DNA from: Bacillota bacterium
Lineage (GTDB): Bacteria > Bacillota > Clostridia > Lachnospirales > Cellulosilyticaceae
Direction: 5' to 3'
DNA length: 64,000 nt
Assembly: GCA_023410675.1 (NCBI GenBank)
Contig: JAEYPM010000017.1
Location: forward strand, 1 to 64,000
The notes below the pieces were generated by a model. The model did not search any database. It was not told the DNA's origin and saw only the letters and a program-made list of their open reading frames with translations. Numbering within the stretch: the first letter of the stretch is position 1; each line of letters starts with the position of its first letter. A program made the translations under genes and the position numbers. This document shows, in pieces, positions 54,477 to 63,195 of this stretch.

Positions 54477-54590
54477 TATAGATTTCACATCTATTAATTC
54501 GGTTTTGTCCTGAAATTAAGTCATGTGAAATCATTTGGAGAAACAACTTTGAGAACTGAATACTTCAAAGTAATATACTGTTTCTCTTAA
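54477..54590 (+). repeat. Dispersed two-hairpin element, copy G (with compensatory change)
   Basis: Left end TATAGA (54477-54482). First hairpin GATTTCACAT (54481-54490) / ATGTGAAATC (54523-54532) is perfect, although both arms differ from the consensus GAATTCACAT/ATGTGAATTC, which is a paired change. Second hairpin GAGAAACAAC (54538-54547) / ACTGTTTCTC (54577-54586), imperfect, with CTGAATA in the loop. It lies downstream of the S-box terminator and 33 bases before the first ECF gene, inside the transcribed leader. Confidence 0.8.
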
Positions 54591-54619
54591 AAAAATAATA
54601 AGAAAACGGGGGAGAAAAG

Positions 54620-55180
54620 ATGAATAATAAAGTACTATCTGTTAAAACAATCGTTGCAATTGGAATTGGTTCTGCTGTATTTTTTGTTTTAGGACGTTTT
54701 GCGTCTATTCCTACAGGCGTACCAAACACTGAGATTCAAACAGCTTATGGGTTTTTAGCACTCATGGCAGTTGTATTTGGACCAGTGGCGGGTGCTGCAA
54801 TAGGGTTTATAGGACATACTATTAAAGATTTGACAGCTTATGGTTCCCCATGGTTTAGCTGGATTATTGCTTCAGCGGTAGTTGGATTTATCATTGGACT
54901 TGCATGGAAAAAGATTAAGATAGATGAAGGAGCATTTATTACGAAAGGAATTATTATATTTAATATTTATCAAGTTATTGCAAATGTAATTGCATGGGGA
55001 CTTATAGCACCATCCCTTGATATTGTTATTTATAAGGAGCCTATAAATAAAGTATATTTACAAGGAGTAGTAGCTGGCGTTTCAAACATTTTTACAGTAG
55101 GTATAATAGGAACAATTTTACTTTTTGGCTATGCAAAAACAAGAACAAAAAAAGGGAGCTTGGATAAGGACAACACATGA
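54620..55180 (+). CDS. mtsT: ECF transporter S component, UPF0397/MtsT type
   Basis: A 186-residue membrane protein with five to six helices. The opening [20 protein letters not shown], then [20 protein letters not shown] and [20 protein letters not shown] match the UPF0397 family. That family includes MtsT, the predicted methionine-precursor S component that regulon studies found under S-box control. The S-box here supports the same substrate class. It overlaps the ATPase gene by 4 bases. The gene symbol rests on family and regulon context, not on direct proof of substrate. Confidence 0.85.
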   Translation: MNNKVLSVKTIVAIGIGSAVFFVLGRFASIPTGVPNTEIQTAYGFLALMAVVFGPVAGAAIGFIGHTIKDLTAYGSPWFSWIIASAVVGFIIGLAWKKIKIDEGAFITKGIIIFNIYQVIANVIAWGLIAPSLDIVIYKEPINKVYLQGVVAGVSNIFTVGIIGTILLFGYAKTRTKKGSLDKDNT

Positions 55181-56895
55181 AAAAACCTATTATAGAGTTT
55201 AATGATTTTACCTTTCAATATAGAGCACAGGCAAAACCTACACTACATAATATTAACCTCACCATTTATGAGGGGGAAAAGATTCTTATTGTGGGCCCAT
55301 CCGGTTCTGGGAAAAGTACCCTTTCACATTGTATGAATGGGCTAGCCCCCTTTTATTATGAAGGTGAGATTTCTGGAAGTCTTAGGATCAATGGAAAAGA
55401 GACAAAAGATATGAGCATCTTTGAACTGTCTGATATTGTAGGAACAGTTCTACAAGACCCAGATAGCCAGTTTATCGGGCTAACTGTAGCGGAAGATATT
55501 GCTTTTAAATTAGAAAATGATTGTGTGCCAAAAGAAGAGATGATAAGTAAAGTAAGAAGCGTATCTCAGCTCGTTGACATGGAAAGGTATCTAGAAAATG
55601 AGCCCCATCATTTATCAGGAGGACAAAAGCAGCGGGTTACATTAGCAGGCGTTATGGTCAATGATGTGGCAGTTCTTTTATTTGATGAGCCCCTTGCAAG
55701 CTTAGACCCTGCTACAGGAAAAACTGCAATTGAGCTTATTGACGAGCTTAAAAATAAAACAAACAAGACAATTGTTATTATAGAACATCGGCTAGAAGAT
55801 GTTCTACATAGAGAGATTGATCGAATTATTGTTATTAACGAGGGAAGCATTGTGGCAGATTTAGCTCCTAATGAGCTTTTAGAATCAGACATACTATTAG
55901 AGGTAGGAATACGTGAACCTTTGTATGTAACTGCACTTAAATATGCACAATGTAAAATTACGTCAGAATCTGAGCCACAAAACATCCAAACACTTAAAAT
56001 GCATCATTATGGAAATAAAGTTAAAACATGGTTTAGAGACATCAAAGAAGAAGCAAACTTAGAAAGAAAGCAGGTACTTCTTGAATTTGACGATGTACGT
56101 TTTGGGTATACAAAAGAAGAGGAAATACTGCATGGCATAAGTTTTAAAGTATATAAAGGAGATATGCTCAGTATCATAGGGAAAAATGGGGCGGGGAAAT
56201 CAACATTATCAAAGCTTGTATGTGGATTTTATAAGCCTACAAAAGGAAGAATTTTATTTGAGGGAAGAGATATTACAGGTGATACTATTAAACAGCGAGC
56301 AGAAAGAATTGGTATGGTCATGCAGAATCCTAATCAGATGATATCAAAAGTAATGATTTTTGATGAGGTAGCACTAGGTCTTAGAATCAGAGGTATTGCA
56401 GAGGAAGAAGTAGAAATACGGGTAGAAGAAGCACTTAAGATATGTGGATTATATCCTTTCCGTAAGTGGCCTATTTCTGCACTGAGTTTTGGACAGAAGA
56501 AAAGGGTAACGATAGCTTCAATACTGGTTTTAAATCCAGAGATTATTATATTGGATGAACCAACAGCAGGGCAAGACTTTAGACATTATACAGAGATTAT
56601 GGAATTCATAAGTAGATTAAATGAAAAAGGAATAACCATTATCATGATTACCCATGACATGCATCTTATGCTTGAATACACAGATAGGGCTGTTGTCTTA
56701 TCAGAAGGGATGAAGATAGCAGATGATACAGGTGCCAATGTTTTAACAGACAAGCGGATCATAGAAAAAGCTAACTTAAAGGAAACATCACTTTATCAAC
56801 TAGCGTTAAAAGCAGAAATAGAAAACCCACGTGCTTTTGTAAAAGGGTTTATTGATTATGATAGGAGGGCAAGAAAGGGATGCGTATCACATTAG
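55177..56895 (+). CDS. ECF transporter duplicated ATPase (two ABC domains in one chain)
   Basis: A 572-residue fusion of two ABC ATPases. Domain 1 has GPSGSGKST (about residues 39-47), LSGGQKQRV and [11 protein letters not shown]. Domain 2 has GKNGAGKST (about 336-344), LSFGQKKRV and [11 protein letters not shown]. The two nucleotide-binding domains replace the separate EcfA1 and EcfA2 of shared modules, as in the dedicated MtsU/YkoD-type systems. It energises uptake through the S component together with the EcfT protein encoded next, whose start it overlaps by 16 bases. Confidence 0.94.
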   Translation: MKKPIIEFNDFTFQYRAQAKPTLHNINLTIYEGEKILIVGPSGSGKSTLSHCMNGLAPFYYEGEISGSLRINGKETKDMSIFELSDIVGTVLQDPDSQFIGLTVAEDIAFKLENDCVPKEEMISKVRSVSQLVDMERYLENEPHHLSGGQKQRVTLAGVMVNDVAVLLFDEPLASLDPATGKTAIELIDELKNKTNKTIVIIEHRLEDVLHREIDRIIVINEGSIVADLAPNELLESDILLEVGIREPLYVTALKYAQCKITSESEPQNIQTLKMHHYGNKVKTWFRDIKEEANLERKQVLLEFDDVRFGYTKEEEILHGISFKVYKGDMLSIIGKNGAGKSTLSKLVCGFYKPTKGRILFEGRDITGDTIKQRAERIGMVMQNPNQMISKVMIFDEVALGLRIRGIAEEEVEIRVEEALKICGLYPFRKWPISALSFGQKKRVTIASILVLNPEIIILDEPTAGQDFRHYTEIMEFISRLNEKGITIIMITHDMHLMLEYTDRAVVLSEGMKIADDTGANVLTDKRIIEKANLKETSLYQLALKAEIENPRAFVKGFIDYDRRARKGCVSH

Positions 56896-57707
56896 GCTAT
56901 ATTGACAAAAAATCTCCTATCCATGAGCTTACAGGTGCTACAAAACTAATTTGTCTTGTATTATGTTCTCTAATAACAATGATGACCTATGATACACGTA
57001 TTCTTATCGGAATACTTATTCTGAGTATCATTGCTTTTCGACTATCAAAGGTAAAGTTTGATGAGGTGGCTTTTGTCATTTACTTTATTTTAGTATTTCT
57101 CGTGCTTAATAATATAGCTATCTTTATTTTTTCTCCCTATGAAGGAGTGAAGATTTATGAAAGCGAGTCAGAACTTTTTAAGATAGTAGGTTCTTATAGC
57201 ATGACATCTGAGCAACTCTTTTATCATTTGAATATTTCTCTGAAGTATTTTGCAGTTATCCCAATTGCGTTATTATTTATGACAACCACCCACCCTAGCG
57301 AATTTGCAGCATCCCTAAACCGTATTGGCGTAAGTTACCGCATTGCTTATGCTGTTGCTATTGCTCTTAGATATATACCCGATGTGCAAAGAGATTATCA
57401 AGATATTTGTTTTGCACAACAAGCAAGAGGACTTGATATATCTAAAAAAGAGAAGCTACCAAGGCGTATAAAAAATATAACATCCATACTTATGCCTTTG
57501 ATTTTTTCAACTTTACAATGGATTGATACTATTAGCAGTGCCATGGAGCTAAGAGCTTTTGGTATCCATAAAACGCGTACTTGGTATAGAGGAAAAGATT
57601 TTGAGAAAAGAGACTATGTGACACTAAGTATTGTACTTATTCTATTTGTTCTGTTTATTATCATTACAATAAATAATGGAGGAAGATTTTATAACCCATT
57701 TAAGTAG
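56880..57707 (+). CDS. ECF transporter transmembrane component (EcfT/CbiQ family)
   Basis: A 275-residue membrane protein with about five helices and the EcfT coupling motifs in AQQARGLD (about residues 179-186) and MELRAFG (about 222-228), corresponding to the two Ala-Arg-Gly-type signatures that contact the ATPases. It links the ATPase fusion to the S component. It overlaps the ATPase gene and ends the operon. I see no clear terminator in the 182 bases behind it. Confidence 0.93.
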   Translation: MRITLGYIDKKSPIHELTGATKLICLVLCSLITMMTYDTRILIGILILSIIAFRLSKVKFDEVAFVIYFILVFLVLNNIAIFIFSPYEGVKIYESESELFKIVGSYSMTSEQLFYHLNISLKYFAVIPIALLFMTTTHPSEFAASLNRIGVSYRIAYAVAIALRYIPDVQRDYQDICFAQQARGLDISKKEKLPRRIKNITSILMPLIFSTLQWIDTISSAMELRAFGIHKTRTWYRGKDFEKRDYVTLSIVLILFVLFIIITINNGGRFYNPFK

Positions 57708-57744
57708 ATGGATCAATTTCACGCAGTATAACATAAAGATTAGT

Positions 57745-57754
57745 ATGTGCATTC
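57745..57754 (+). repeat. Half-copy of the dispersed repeat before DUF975 gene
   Basis: ATGTGCATTC, the same variant right arm as upstream of bioY and of the HD-GYP gene at 20130. A left arm is only faintly recognisable around 57714-57724 (CAATTTCACGC). Confidence 0.3.
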
Positions 57755-57889
57755 TATATAGCAATAGTAATGTAAAGTCTTCAAATATATACTAAGTAAA
57801 ATGTGACATGAGTATAAAGAATATATTTATAATAAGTTTTTATAGATAACTAGGGGTAGTATAATATTTTATTGTAAGGGGGAAATTAC

Positions 57890-58645
57890 ATGTGGACACA
57901 TGAACTCATTAAGACAAGGGCACTGGCTATTTTAAAGACAAACTATTGGGAAGCTTTCGTTATAAGTCTAGTAATAGGGGTCGTATCAGGAGGCTTCAAA
58001 GTAACCTACAATGAAAATAGAACAGGATTTATTTTCGATATCGAGAATGGAATCAGACTATCAACGGGACAGATAGACAAACTTTTAGCTTTTTCATCCA
58101 TTGCTTTTGGTATATTCATTGTAGGTTTATTCTTGAAAATAGTTTTAGTCTATAGTATTGAAGTAGGTGGCAGAAAATTTTTTATACAGGCTGCTGAAGG
58201 TGAAAGTAAAATGGGATATATCGGATATGGTTTTAAGAAAGAATGGTACTTAGATATTATTTTAACTATGCTGTTAAGACAGATATATCTTTTTTTGTGG
58301 ATGATACTGCTGATAATTCCAGGAATAATAAAAACTTATGCCTATACAATGGTTCCGTATATTTTGGCAGATAATCCTACTATAGGATACAATAGGGCTA
58401 TAGAACTGAGCAATCAGATGACACAAGGTGAAAAGTTTGACATGTTCTTACTCGACCTTTCTTTTCTTGGTTGGTATATCCTTGGGCTGTTTGCATTTTG
58501 TATTGGTGGAATATTTGTAATGCCTTATGAAAATGCTACAAAAGCAGAGCTCTACTTAGTTCTAAGAGATAAGGCTATAGACTCTAAGTTAACATCATAT
58601 GAAGAGTTAAACATTGAACCAAACTTAGACCCAGAAGATAGTTGA
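57890..58645 (+). CDS. DUF975 family membrane protein
   Basis: A 251-residue polytopic membrane protein of the DUF975 family, which is common and uncharacterised in Firmicutes. It has about five hydrophobic stretches and the family pattern LLLIIPGIIKTYAYTMVPYILADNP (about residues 140-165), followed by AIELSNQMTQGEKFDMF. AAGGGGGAA precedes ATG 57890. It is monocistronic with a terminator. No function can be assigned. Confidence 0.87.
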   Translation: MWTHELIKTRALAILKTNYWEAFVISLVIGVVSGGFKVTYNENRTGFIFDIENGIRLSTGQIDKLLAFSSIAFGIFIVGLFLKIVLVYSIEVGGRKFFIQAAEGESKMGYIGYGFKKEWYLDIILTMLLRQIYLFLWMILLIIPGIIKTYAYTMVPYILADNPTIGYNRAIELSNQMTQGEKFDMFLLDLSFLGWYILGLFAFCIGGIFVMPYENATKAELYLVLRDKAIDSKLTSYEELNIEPNLDPEDS

Positions 58646-58665
58646 AATTATGATTACACTACAAT

Positions 58666-58690
58666 GGATCACTCGTAAGAGCGATCCGTT
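58666..58690 (+). terminator. Terminator after DUF975 gene
   Basis: GGATCACTC (58666-58674) / GAGCGATCC (58679-58687) with a GTAA loop and one mismatch. The T tail is short and interrupted. Confidence 0.75.
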
Positions 58691-58941
58691 TACTATTTAT
58701 ATCAACTTAATGAATTTGGGTACAAATATAAATGACTGCTTAATTGGTCAGAAGATCATCCACTTTGAGTGAATATGTCAATAGAAATAAGAGCTAGTAA
58801 TTCATTGTTAATGAAATTATTTTTGTGAAAAATGTAGAATATTGGTTAAATACCATATATATACTTGCAATGATTTAGCAATTATGATATAGTTTGCTTA
58901 CCGTAAACAAATGTTCACCCTGAGCGAACAAGGAGAATATT

Positions 58942-59385
58942 ATGAAAGAGAAGCATGAGTATTATGTTATAAGTAGGCACGTTTTACCAGAAGTTTTCTT
59001 GAAGGTAGTAGAAGTAAAAAGAATGCTCGAAAAGGATAAGACGCTTACGGTTCAGGATGCTACTGATCGAGTGGGTATGAGCAGAAGTTCTTTTTACAAG
59101 TATAAAGATGCTATTTTCCCTTTCTATGAAAAATCAAATGGAAAGGCCATAACGATCCTTATACATCTTCAAGATGAAACGGGGAAGCTTTCGGATGTGC
59201 TTAATTTTATTGCAGAGGCTGGAGCTAATGTACTTACAATCAATCAGATGATCCCTATGAATGGTATAGCCATTATTAATATTTGTATGGAGACATCTAG
59301 TATGAGGATAGGAACAGATATGCTTATAGATCAATTACAAGAGTTAAATGGGGTACAAGAGATTAAAATATTAGCTAGGGAATAA
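58942..59385 (+). CDS. pheB: ACT-domain protein PheB (UPF0735)
   Basis: A 147-residue protein of the UPF0735/PheB family. An N-terminal helix-turn-helix-like region (VQDATDRVGMSRSSFYKYKD, about residues 32-51) is followed by an ACT domain (about 70-145) that begins ITILIHLQDETGKLSDVLNFI. ACT domains bind amino acids, and PheB genes usually precede homoserine dehydrogenase, as here. A regulatory role in aspartate-family synthesis is inferred from that context. GGAG precedes the ATG, and a short inverted repeat TGTTC/GAACA (58912-58930) lies just upstream. Confidence 0.92.
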   Translation: MKEKHEYYVISRHVLPEVFLKVVEVKRMLEKDKTLTVQDATDRVGMSRSSFYKYKDAIFPFYEKSNGKAITILIHLQDETGKLSDVLNFIAEAGANVLTINQMIPMNGIAIINICMETSSMRIGTDMLIDQLQELNGVQEIKILARE

Positions 59386-59399
59386 ATAAGGAGGTAGTC

Positions 59400-60617
59400 A
59401 TGAAATTAGCCTTATTAGGATATGGAACAGTTGGAAGAGGGGTTGTTGAAGTTATCCGAAACAATCAAAGCAGAATTAATCAAAATGCTGGTGATGAAAT
59501 AGAAGTAAAATATATACTGGATATCAGAGACATAGATGAAGAAGATGTGAAAGGCCTTATGGTAAAAGATTTTGAAGTTATACTTCAAGATGAGGAAGTG
59601 GATATTGTTGCAGAAGCTATGGGGGGGATAGAACCTGCTTATACCTTTGCTAAAGCATCACTCTTAAAGGGGAAAAGCTTCGTAACATCGAATAAAGAAC
59701 TGGTAGCACTTCATGGTGCAGAACTTATAGAGATTGCACATGATCATGATGTAAATTTCTTATTTGAAGCAAGTGTAGGTGGTGGCATTCCTATCATTAG
59801 ACCACTTAATCAATCTTTGACTGCAGATGAAATATATGAGATAACAGGAATATTAAATGGAACGACTAATTTTATCTTAACTAAGATGAAAAATGAGGGA
59901 AGCTCATTTGATGATGTTTTAAAAGAAGCACAGGAGCTGGGTTATGCAGAAAGAAATCCAGAAGCAGATGTTGAAGGGCATGATGCGTGCCGTAAAATAG
60001 CTATCCTTTCTTCTTTAGCATTTGGGGAACATGTAAGTTATCAGGATATCCCAACGGAAGGGATTACTAAAGTTTCAAAAGAAGATATGCAGTACGCTTC
60101 TAAGTTAGGCTATGTAATTAAGCTTCTGGCTACATGTAAGAAACAAGATAATGATATTTTTGCACGGGTGGCACCAATGATGATCAAAGATAACCATCCA
60201 CTTGCTATGGTAAATGATGTATTTAATGCTATTTTTGTCAAAGGCAATGCAATTGGTGATGTTATGTTCTATGGAAAAGGAGCAGGAAAGCTTCCTACAG
60301 CAAGTGCAGTTGTAGCTGATATTGTTGATGCCGTAAAACATAAAGGAACACATATTATTTCAAGGTGGGGTAGAGAAAAGATTGAGCTTAAGGATAAGCA
60401 AAAAGTAAAAACGAGATATTTTGTTCGCATGCAAAAAGATGATCTAATCATTAACACATTATTAAAAGAGATGTTTAATAATATAGAAGTGGTAGATGCT
60501 CTTTCAAATGAATATGCATTTATAACTGCTGAAGAAACAGAAAAGTATTTTGATGAACAATTTGAAAAGCTTAGGAAAAATGCAAAAGTTTTAAGTACAA
60601 TACGTATAGAAAAATAG
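59400..60617 (+). CDS. hom: Homoserine dehydrogenase
   Basis: A 405-residue NAD(P)-dependent enzyme converting aspartate semialdehyde to homoserine. Visible are the nucleotide loop LLGYGTVGRGVVE (about residues 5-17), FVTSNKELVALHG, FEASVGGGIPIIRPL and ILNGTTNFILTKM with the substrate-binding region. The C-terminal 80 residues form a shortened ACT-like domain (RYFVRMQKDDLI). AGGAGG precedes the ATG, 15 bases after pheB. It is part of a pheB-hom-apgM-lysC-thrB cluster. Confidence 0.96.
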   Translation: MKLALLGYGTVGRGVVEVIRNNQSRINQNAGDEIEVKYILDIRDIDEEDVKGLMVKDFEVILQDEEVDIVAEAMGGIEPAYTFAKASLLKGKSFVTSNKELVALHGAELIEIAHDHDVNFLFEASVGGGIPIIRPLNQSLTADEIYEITGILNGTTNFILTKMKNEGSSFDDVLKEAQELGYAERNPEADVEGHDACRKIAILSSLAFGEHVSYQDIPTEGITKVSKEDMQYASKLGYVIKLLATCKKQDNDIFARVAPMMIKDNHPLAMVNDVFNAIFVKGNAIGDVMFYGKGAGKLPTASAVVADIVDAVKHKGTHIISRWGREKIELKDKQKVKTRYFVRMQKDDLIINTLLKEMFNNIEVVDALSNEYAFITAEETEKYFDEQFEKLRKNAKVLSTIRIEK

Positions 60618-60629
60618 GAGGTAAGGTCC

Positions 60630-61850
60630 TTGAAATATATAGTAATTCTTGCAGATGGTATGGCAGATGAGCCTATTCTAGAACTAGAGGGAAAAACACC
60701 GCTTGAATATGCCTATACTCCTGTGATTGATAGCTATGCAACAAAAAGTACTATTGGTATGGTTAAAACTATTCCTGAAGGGTGTCCTAAAGGAAGTGAT
60801 ACGGCAAATCTTTCTGTGTTAGGTTATAGCCCTAAAAAATATTATTTTGGTAGAAGCCCTTTAGAAGCTTTAAGTATGGGCGTAGAACTGAAAGATACAG
60901 ATGTTACCTTTAGAACGAATATTATTACGCTTTCTGAGGAAGAAGATACTTATGAAGAGAGGCGTATCTTAGATCATAGTGCAGATGAAATAACTACAGA
61001 GGAAGCAAAAGTACTTATTCAAGAAATTGAAAGGCAACTTGGTGATGAAGTAAGAAAATTTTATCCTGGTGTAAGCTATAGACATCTTCTCGTATGGGAT
61101 AAAGGAACAACAAAGGTAAAACTGACACCCCCTCATGATATTTTAGATCAAAAGACTGGAGATTACAGACCAGAAGGAGATCATGCAGATATCATTTGGG
61201 ACCTTATGAAAAAAAGCTACGAAATACTTAATCATCATCCAATCAATGAATTAAGAAGGAAAAAAGGCCTAAAGCCTGCTAACAGTATATGGATTTGGGG
61301 AGAAGGAAGCAAACCACAACTACCTTCTTTTAAGGAGAAATATGGTGTTGAAGGTGCTGTTATTTCAGCAGTAGATTTAATTAAGGGAATAGGAATAGCT
61401 GCTGGTATGAAAAGCATAGATGTAGAAGGGGCAACAGGAAATGTACATACCAATTATAAAGGCAAAGCAGATGCTGCCATTTCATGGATTGTGAAAGAAG
61501 ATAAAGATTTTGTTTATGTACATTTAGAAGGGCCAGATGAATGTGGTCATAGAAATGAAATGGAAAACAAGATAAAAGCGATAGAGCTAATTGATGAGAA
61601 AATAGTTAAACCTATTATTCATGAATTTACAGAAAATAATATTGATTTTAGACTACTTGTTGTTCCAGACCATCCAACACCACTTAAATATAGAACACAT
61701 ACTGCAGACCCTGTACCCTTTATGATTTTTGATAGTATAAACCATGAATTTCAAGAACATAATAGGTATGCAGAGAAGTTTGCAAAAGAAACAGGCGTGT
61801 TTATTGAAGAAGGCGAAAATCTTATGGATTTCTTTATTAATGGAAAATAA
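60630..61850 (+). CDS. apgM: Cofactor-independent phosphoglycerate mutase, archaeal type (ApgM family)
   Basis: A 406-residue alkaline-phosphatase-superfamily enzyme of the aPGAM type. The metal and phosphoserine sites are in ILADGMADEP (about residues 5-14), KGSDTANLSVLGY (about 54-66), VHLEGPDECGHRNE and VVPDHPTPLKYRTHT. Some homologues act as phosphoglycerate mutase. Others, sitting in threonine operons, have been proposed to act as homoserine kinase. Its place between hom and lysC favours the second idea, yet a normal thrB also follows. The start is TTG 60630, with GGAGGTAAGG upstream. Confidence 0.9.
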   Translation: MKYIVILADGMADEPILELEGKTPLEYAYTPVIDSYATKSTIGMVKTIPEGCPKGSDTANLSVLGYSPKKYYFGRSPLEALSMGVELKDTDVTFRTNIITLSEEEDTYEERRILDHSADEITTEEAKVLIQEIERQLGDEVRKFYPGVSYRHLLVWDKGTTKVKLTPPHDILDQKTGDYRPEGDHADIIWDLMKKSYEILNHHPINELRRKKGLKPANSIWIWGEGSKPQLPSFKEKYGVEGAVISAVDLIKGIGIAAGMKSIDVEGATGNVHTNYKGKADAAISWIVKEDKDFVYVHLEGPDECGHRNEMENKIKAIELIDEKIVKPIIHEFTENNIDFRLLVVPDHPTPLKYRTHTADPVPFMIFDSINHEFQEHNRYAEKFAKETGVFIEEGENLMDFFINGK

Positions 61851-61902
61851 ATCATAAAGCTTAGTAGAGAAATAACTCAAAAAGTATGGAGGAGGACCTA
61901 TA

Positions 61903-63111
61903 GTGTTAATAGTACAAAAATTTGGTGGAAGCTCTGTAGCCAATGCTGAAAGAGTATTTAATGTTGCAAGAAGAATAGCAGAAGCTTATAAAAAAGGGAA
62001 TGAAGTTGTTGTTGTTCTCTCAGCACAGGGCGATACAACAGATGATCTTATTGCAAAGGCAAAAGAAATAAGTAAAAATCCAGGCAAAAGAGAAATGGAT
62101 ATGCTTTTATCTACAGGTGAACAGCAGTCAGTAGCTCTTATGGCTTTAGCATTAGCTGAGCTAGGTTACCCAGCTGTTTCGTTAAATGCATACCAAGTAG
62201 GTATGATTACAACCTCAGCATATGGAAATGCTCGCTTAAAAAAAATTAGACCTGATAGAATAAGAAGAGAGTTAGATAGGAAAAATATTGTTCTTGTAAC
62301 AGGCTTCCAAGGTATCAATCGCTTTGATGATATTACAACTTTAGGTAGAGGGGGTTCTGATACAACAGCAGTGGCGATAGCAGCCGCACTTCATGCGGAT
62401 CAATGTGAAATTTATACTGACGTAGATGGTGTTTATACGGCAGATCCACGTGTTGTAAAAAATGCTAAAAAACTTAATGCCATTACATATGATGAAATGT
62501 TGGAACTGGCATCACTTGGAGCTAAAGTGCTTCACAACCGCTCAGTAGAGCTTGCAAAAAAATATAATGTAGAGTTAGTTGTTCGATCAAGTTTAACAAA
62601 TGCAGAGGGAACTGTCGTTAAGGAGGTATGCAAGATGGAAAAAATGTTAATTAGTGGTATAGCGGGAGATGATGAAATAGCACGTGTGTCTTTAATAGGA
62701 ATTAAAGATACACCAGGAAAGGCCTTTGATATATTCTCAACATTCGCAAAGAAAAATATTAATGTAGACATTATTCTTCAATCTATAGGACGTGATGGGA
62801 CAAAGGATATTTCTTTTACAGTTGAAGATACAGCACTTCCAGATGTTAAAGAAGTTGTAGCACAAAATCTTGAAAGATGGGGTGCTAAGCAAGTAGATTA
62901 CAACGAAGACTTAGCAAAGGTTTCTGTAGTAGGTGCTGGTATGGCAGCTGACTCAGGAATTGCTGCAAAAATGTTTGAAGCTATGTATAATTCTCACATA
63001 AACATTCATATGATTTCTACATCAGAGATTAAGATATCTATACTTATTGATAAAAAAGAAATGCATAAAGCAATGAATGCTATTCATGAGATATTTGGCT
63101 TAGAAGAATAA
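61903..63111 (+). CDS. lysC: Aspartate kinase, with probable internal beta-subunit start
   Basis: A 402-residue aspartokinase. The catalytic half has VQKFGGSSVANAER (about residues 4-17), MLLSTGEQQS, TTLGRGGSDTTAVA and IYTDVDGVYTADPR. The C-terminal half has two ACT domains (about 255-400). In-frame ATG 62635 (residue 245) is preceded by a strong AAGGAGG (62620-62626) at 8-base spacing. Initiation there would give a separate beta subunit of about 158 residues carrying only the ACT domains, as known for Bacillus subtilis LysC. Feedback by lysine and/or threonine is expected. Confidence 0.97.
   Translation: MLIVQKFGGSSVANAERVFNVARRIAEAYKKGNEVVVVLSAQGDTTDDLIAKAKEISKNPGKREMDMLLSTGEQQSVALMALALAELGYPAVSLNAYQVGMITTSAYGNARLKKIRPDRIRRELDRKNIVLVTGFQGINRFDDITTLGRGGSDTTAVAIAAALHADQCEIYTDVDGVYTADPRVVKNAKKLNAITYDEMLELASLGAKVLHNRSVELAKKYNVELVVRSSLTNAEGTVVKEVCKMEKMLISGIAGDDEIARVSLIGIKDTPGKAFDIFSTFAKKNINVDIILQSIGRDGTKDISFTVEDTALPDVKEVVAQNLERWGAKQVDYNEDLAKVSVVGAGMAADSGIAAKMFEAMYNSHINIHMISTSEIKISILIDKKEMHKAMNAIHEIFGLEE
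62620..62637 (+). promoter_or_regulatory. Internal ribosome binding site and start for LysC beta subunit
   Basis: AAGGAGG (62620-62626), 8 bases, then ATG (62635-62637) in the lysC frame. It is stronger than many gene starts in this window and falls exactly at the linker between kinase and ACT domains. Confidence 0.8.
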
Positions 63112-63126
63112 GAATATAAAACAAAC

Positions 63127-63167
63127 GCCCTAGTACCAGGTAAATAGACTTGGTATTAGGGCTCTTT
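63127..63167 (+). terminator. Hairpin between lysC and thrB
   Basis: GCCCTAGTACCA (63127-63138) / TGGTATTAGGGC (63151-63162), one mismatch, then TCTTTT. It should at least partly separate thrB expression from lysC. Confidence 0.85.
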
Positions 63168-63195
63168 TAGAATGTTACATCAAGGAGGAATAGAT

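Noticed and set aside
58912..58930. Short inverted repeat TGTTC/GAACA just before pheB as an operator
   Set aside because: Five-base arms are too short to separate from chance, and no second copy was seen upstream of hom, lysC or thrB.
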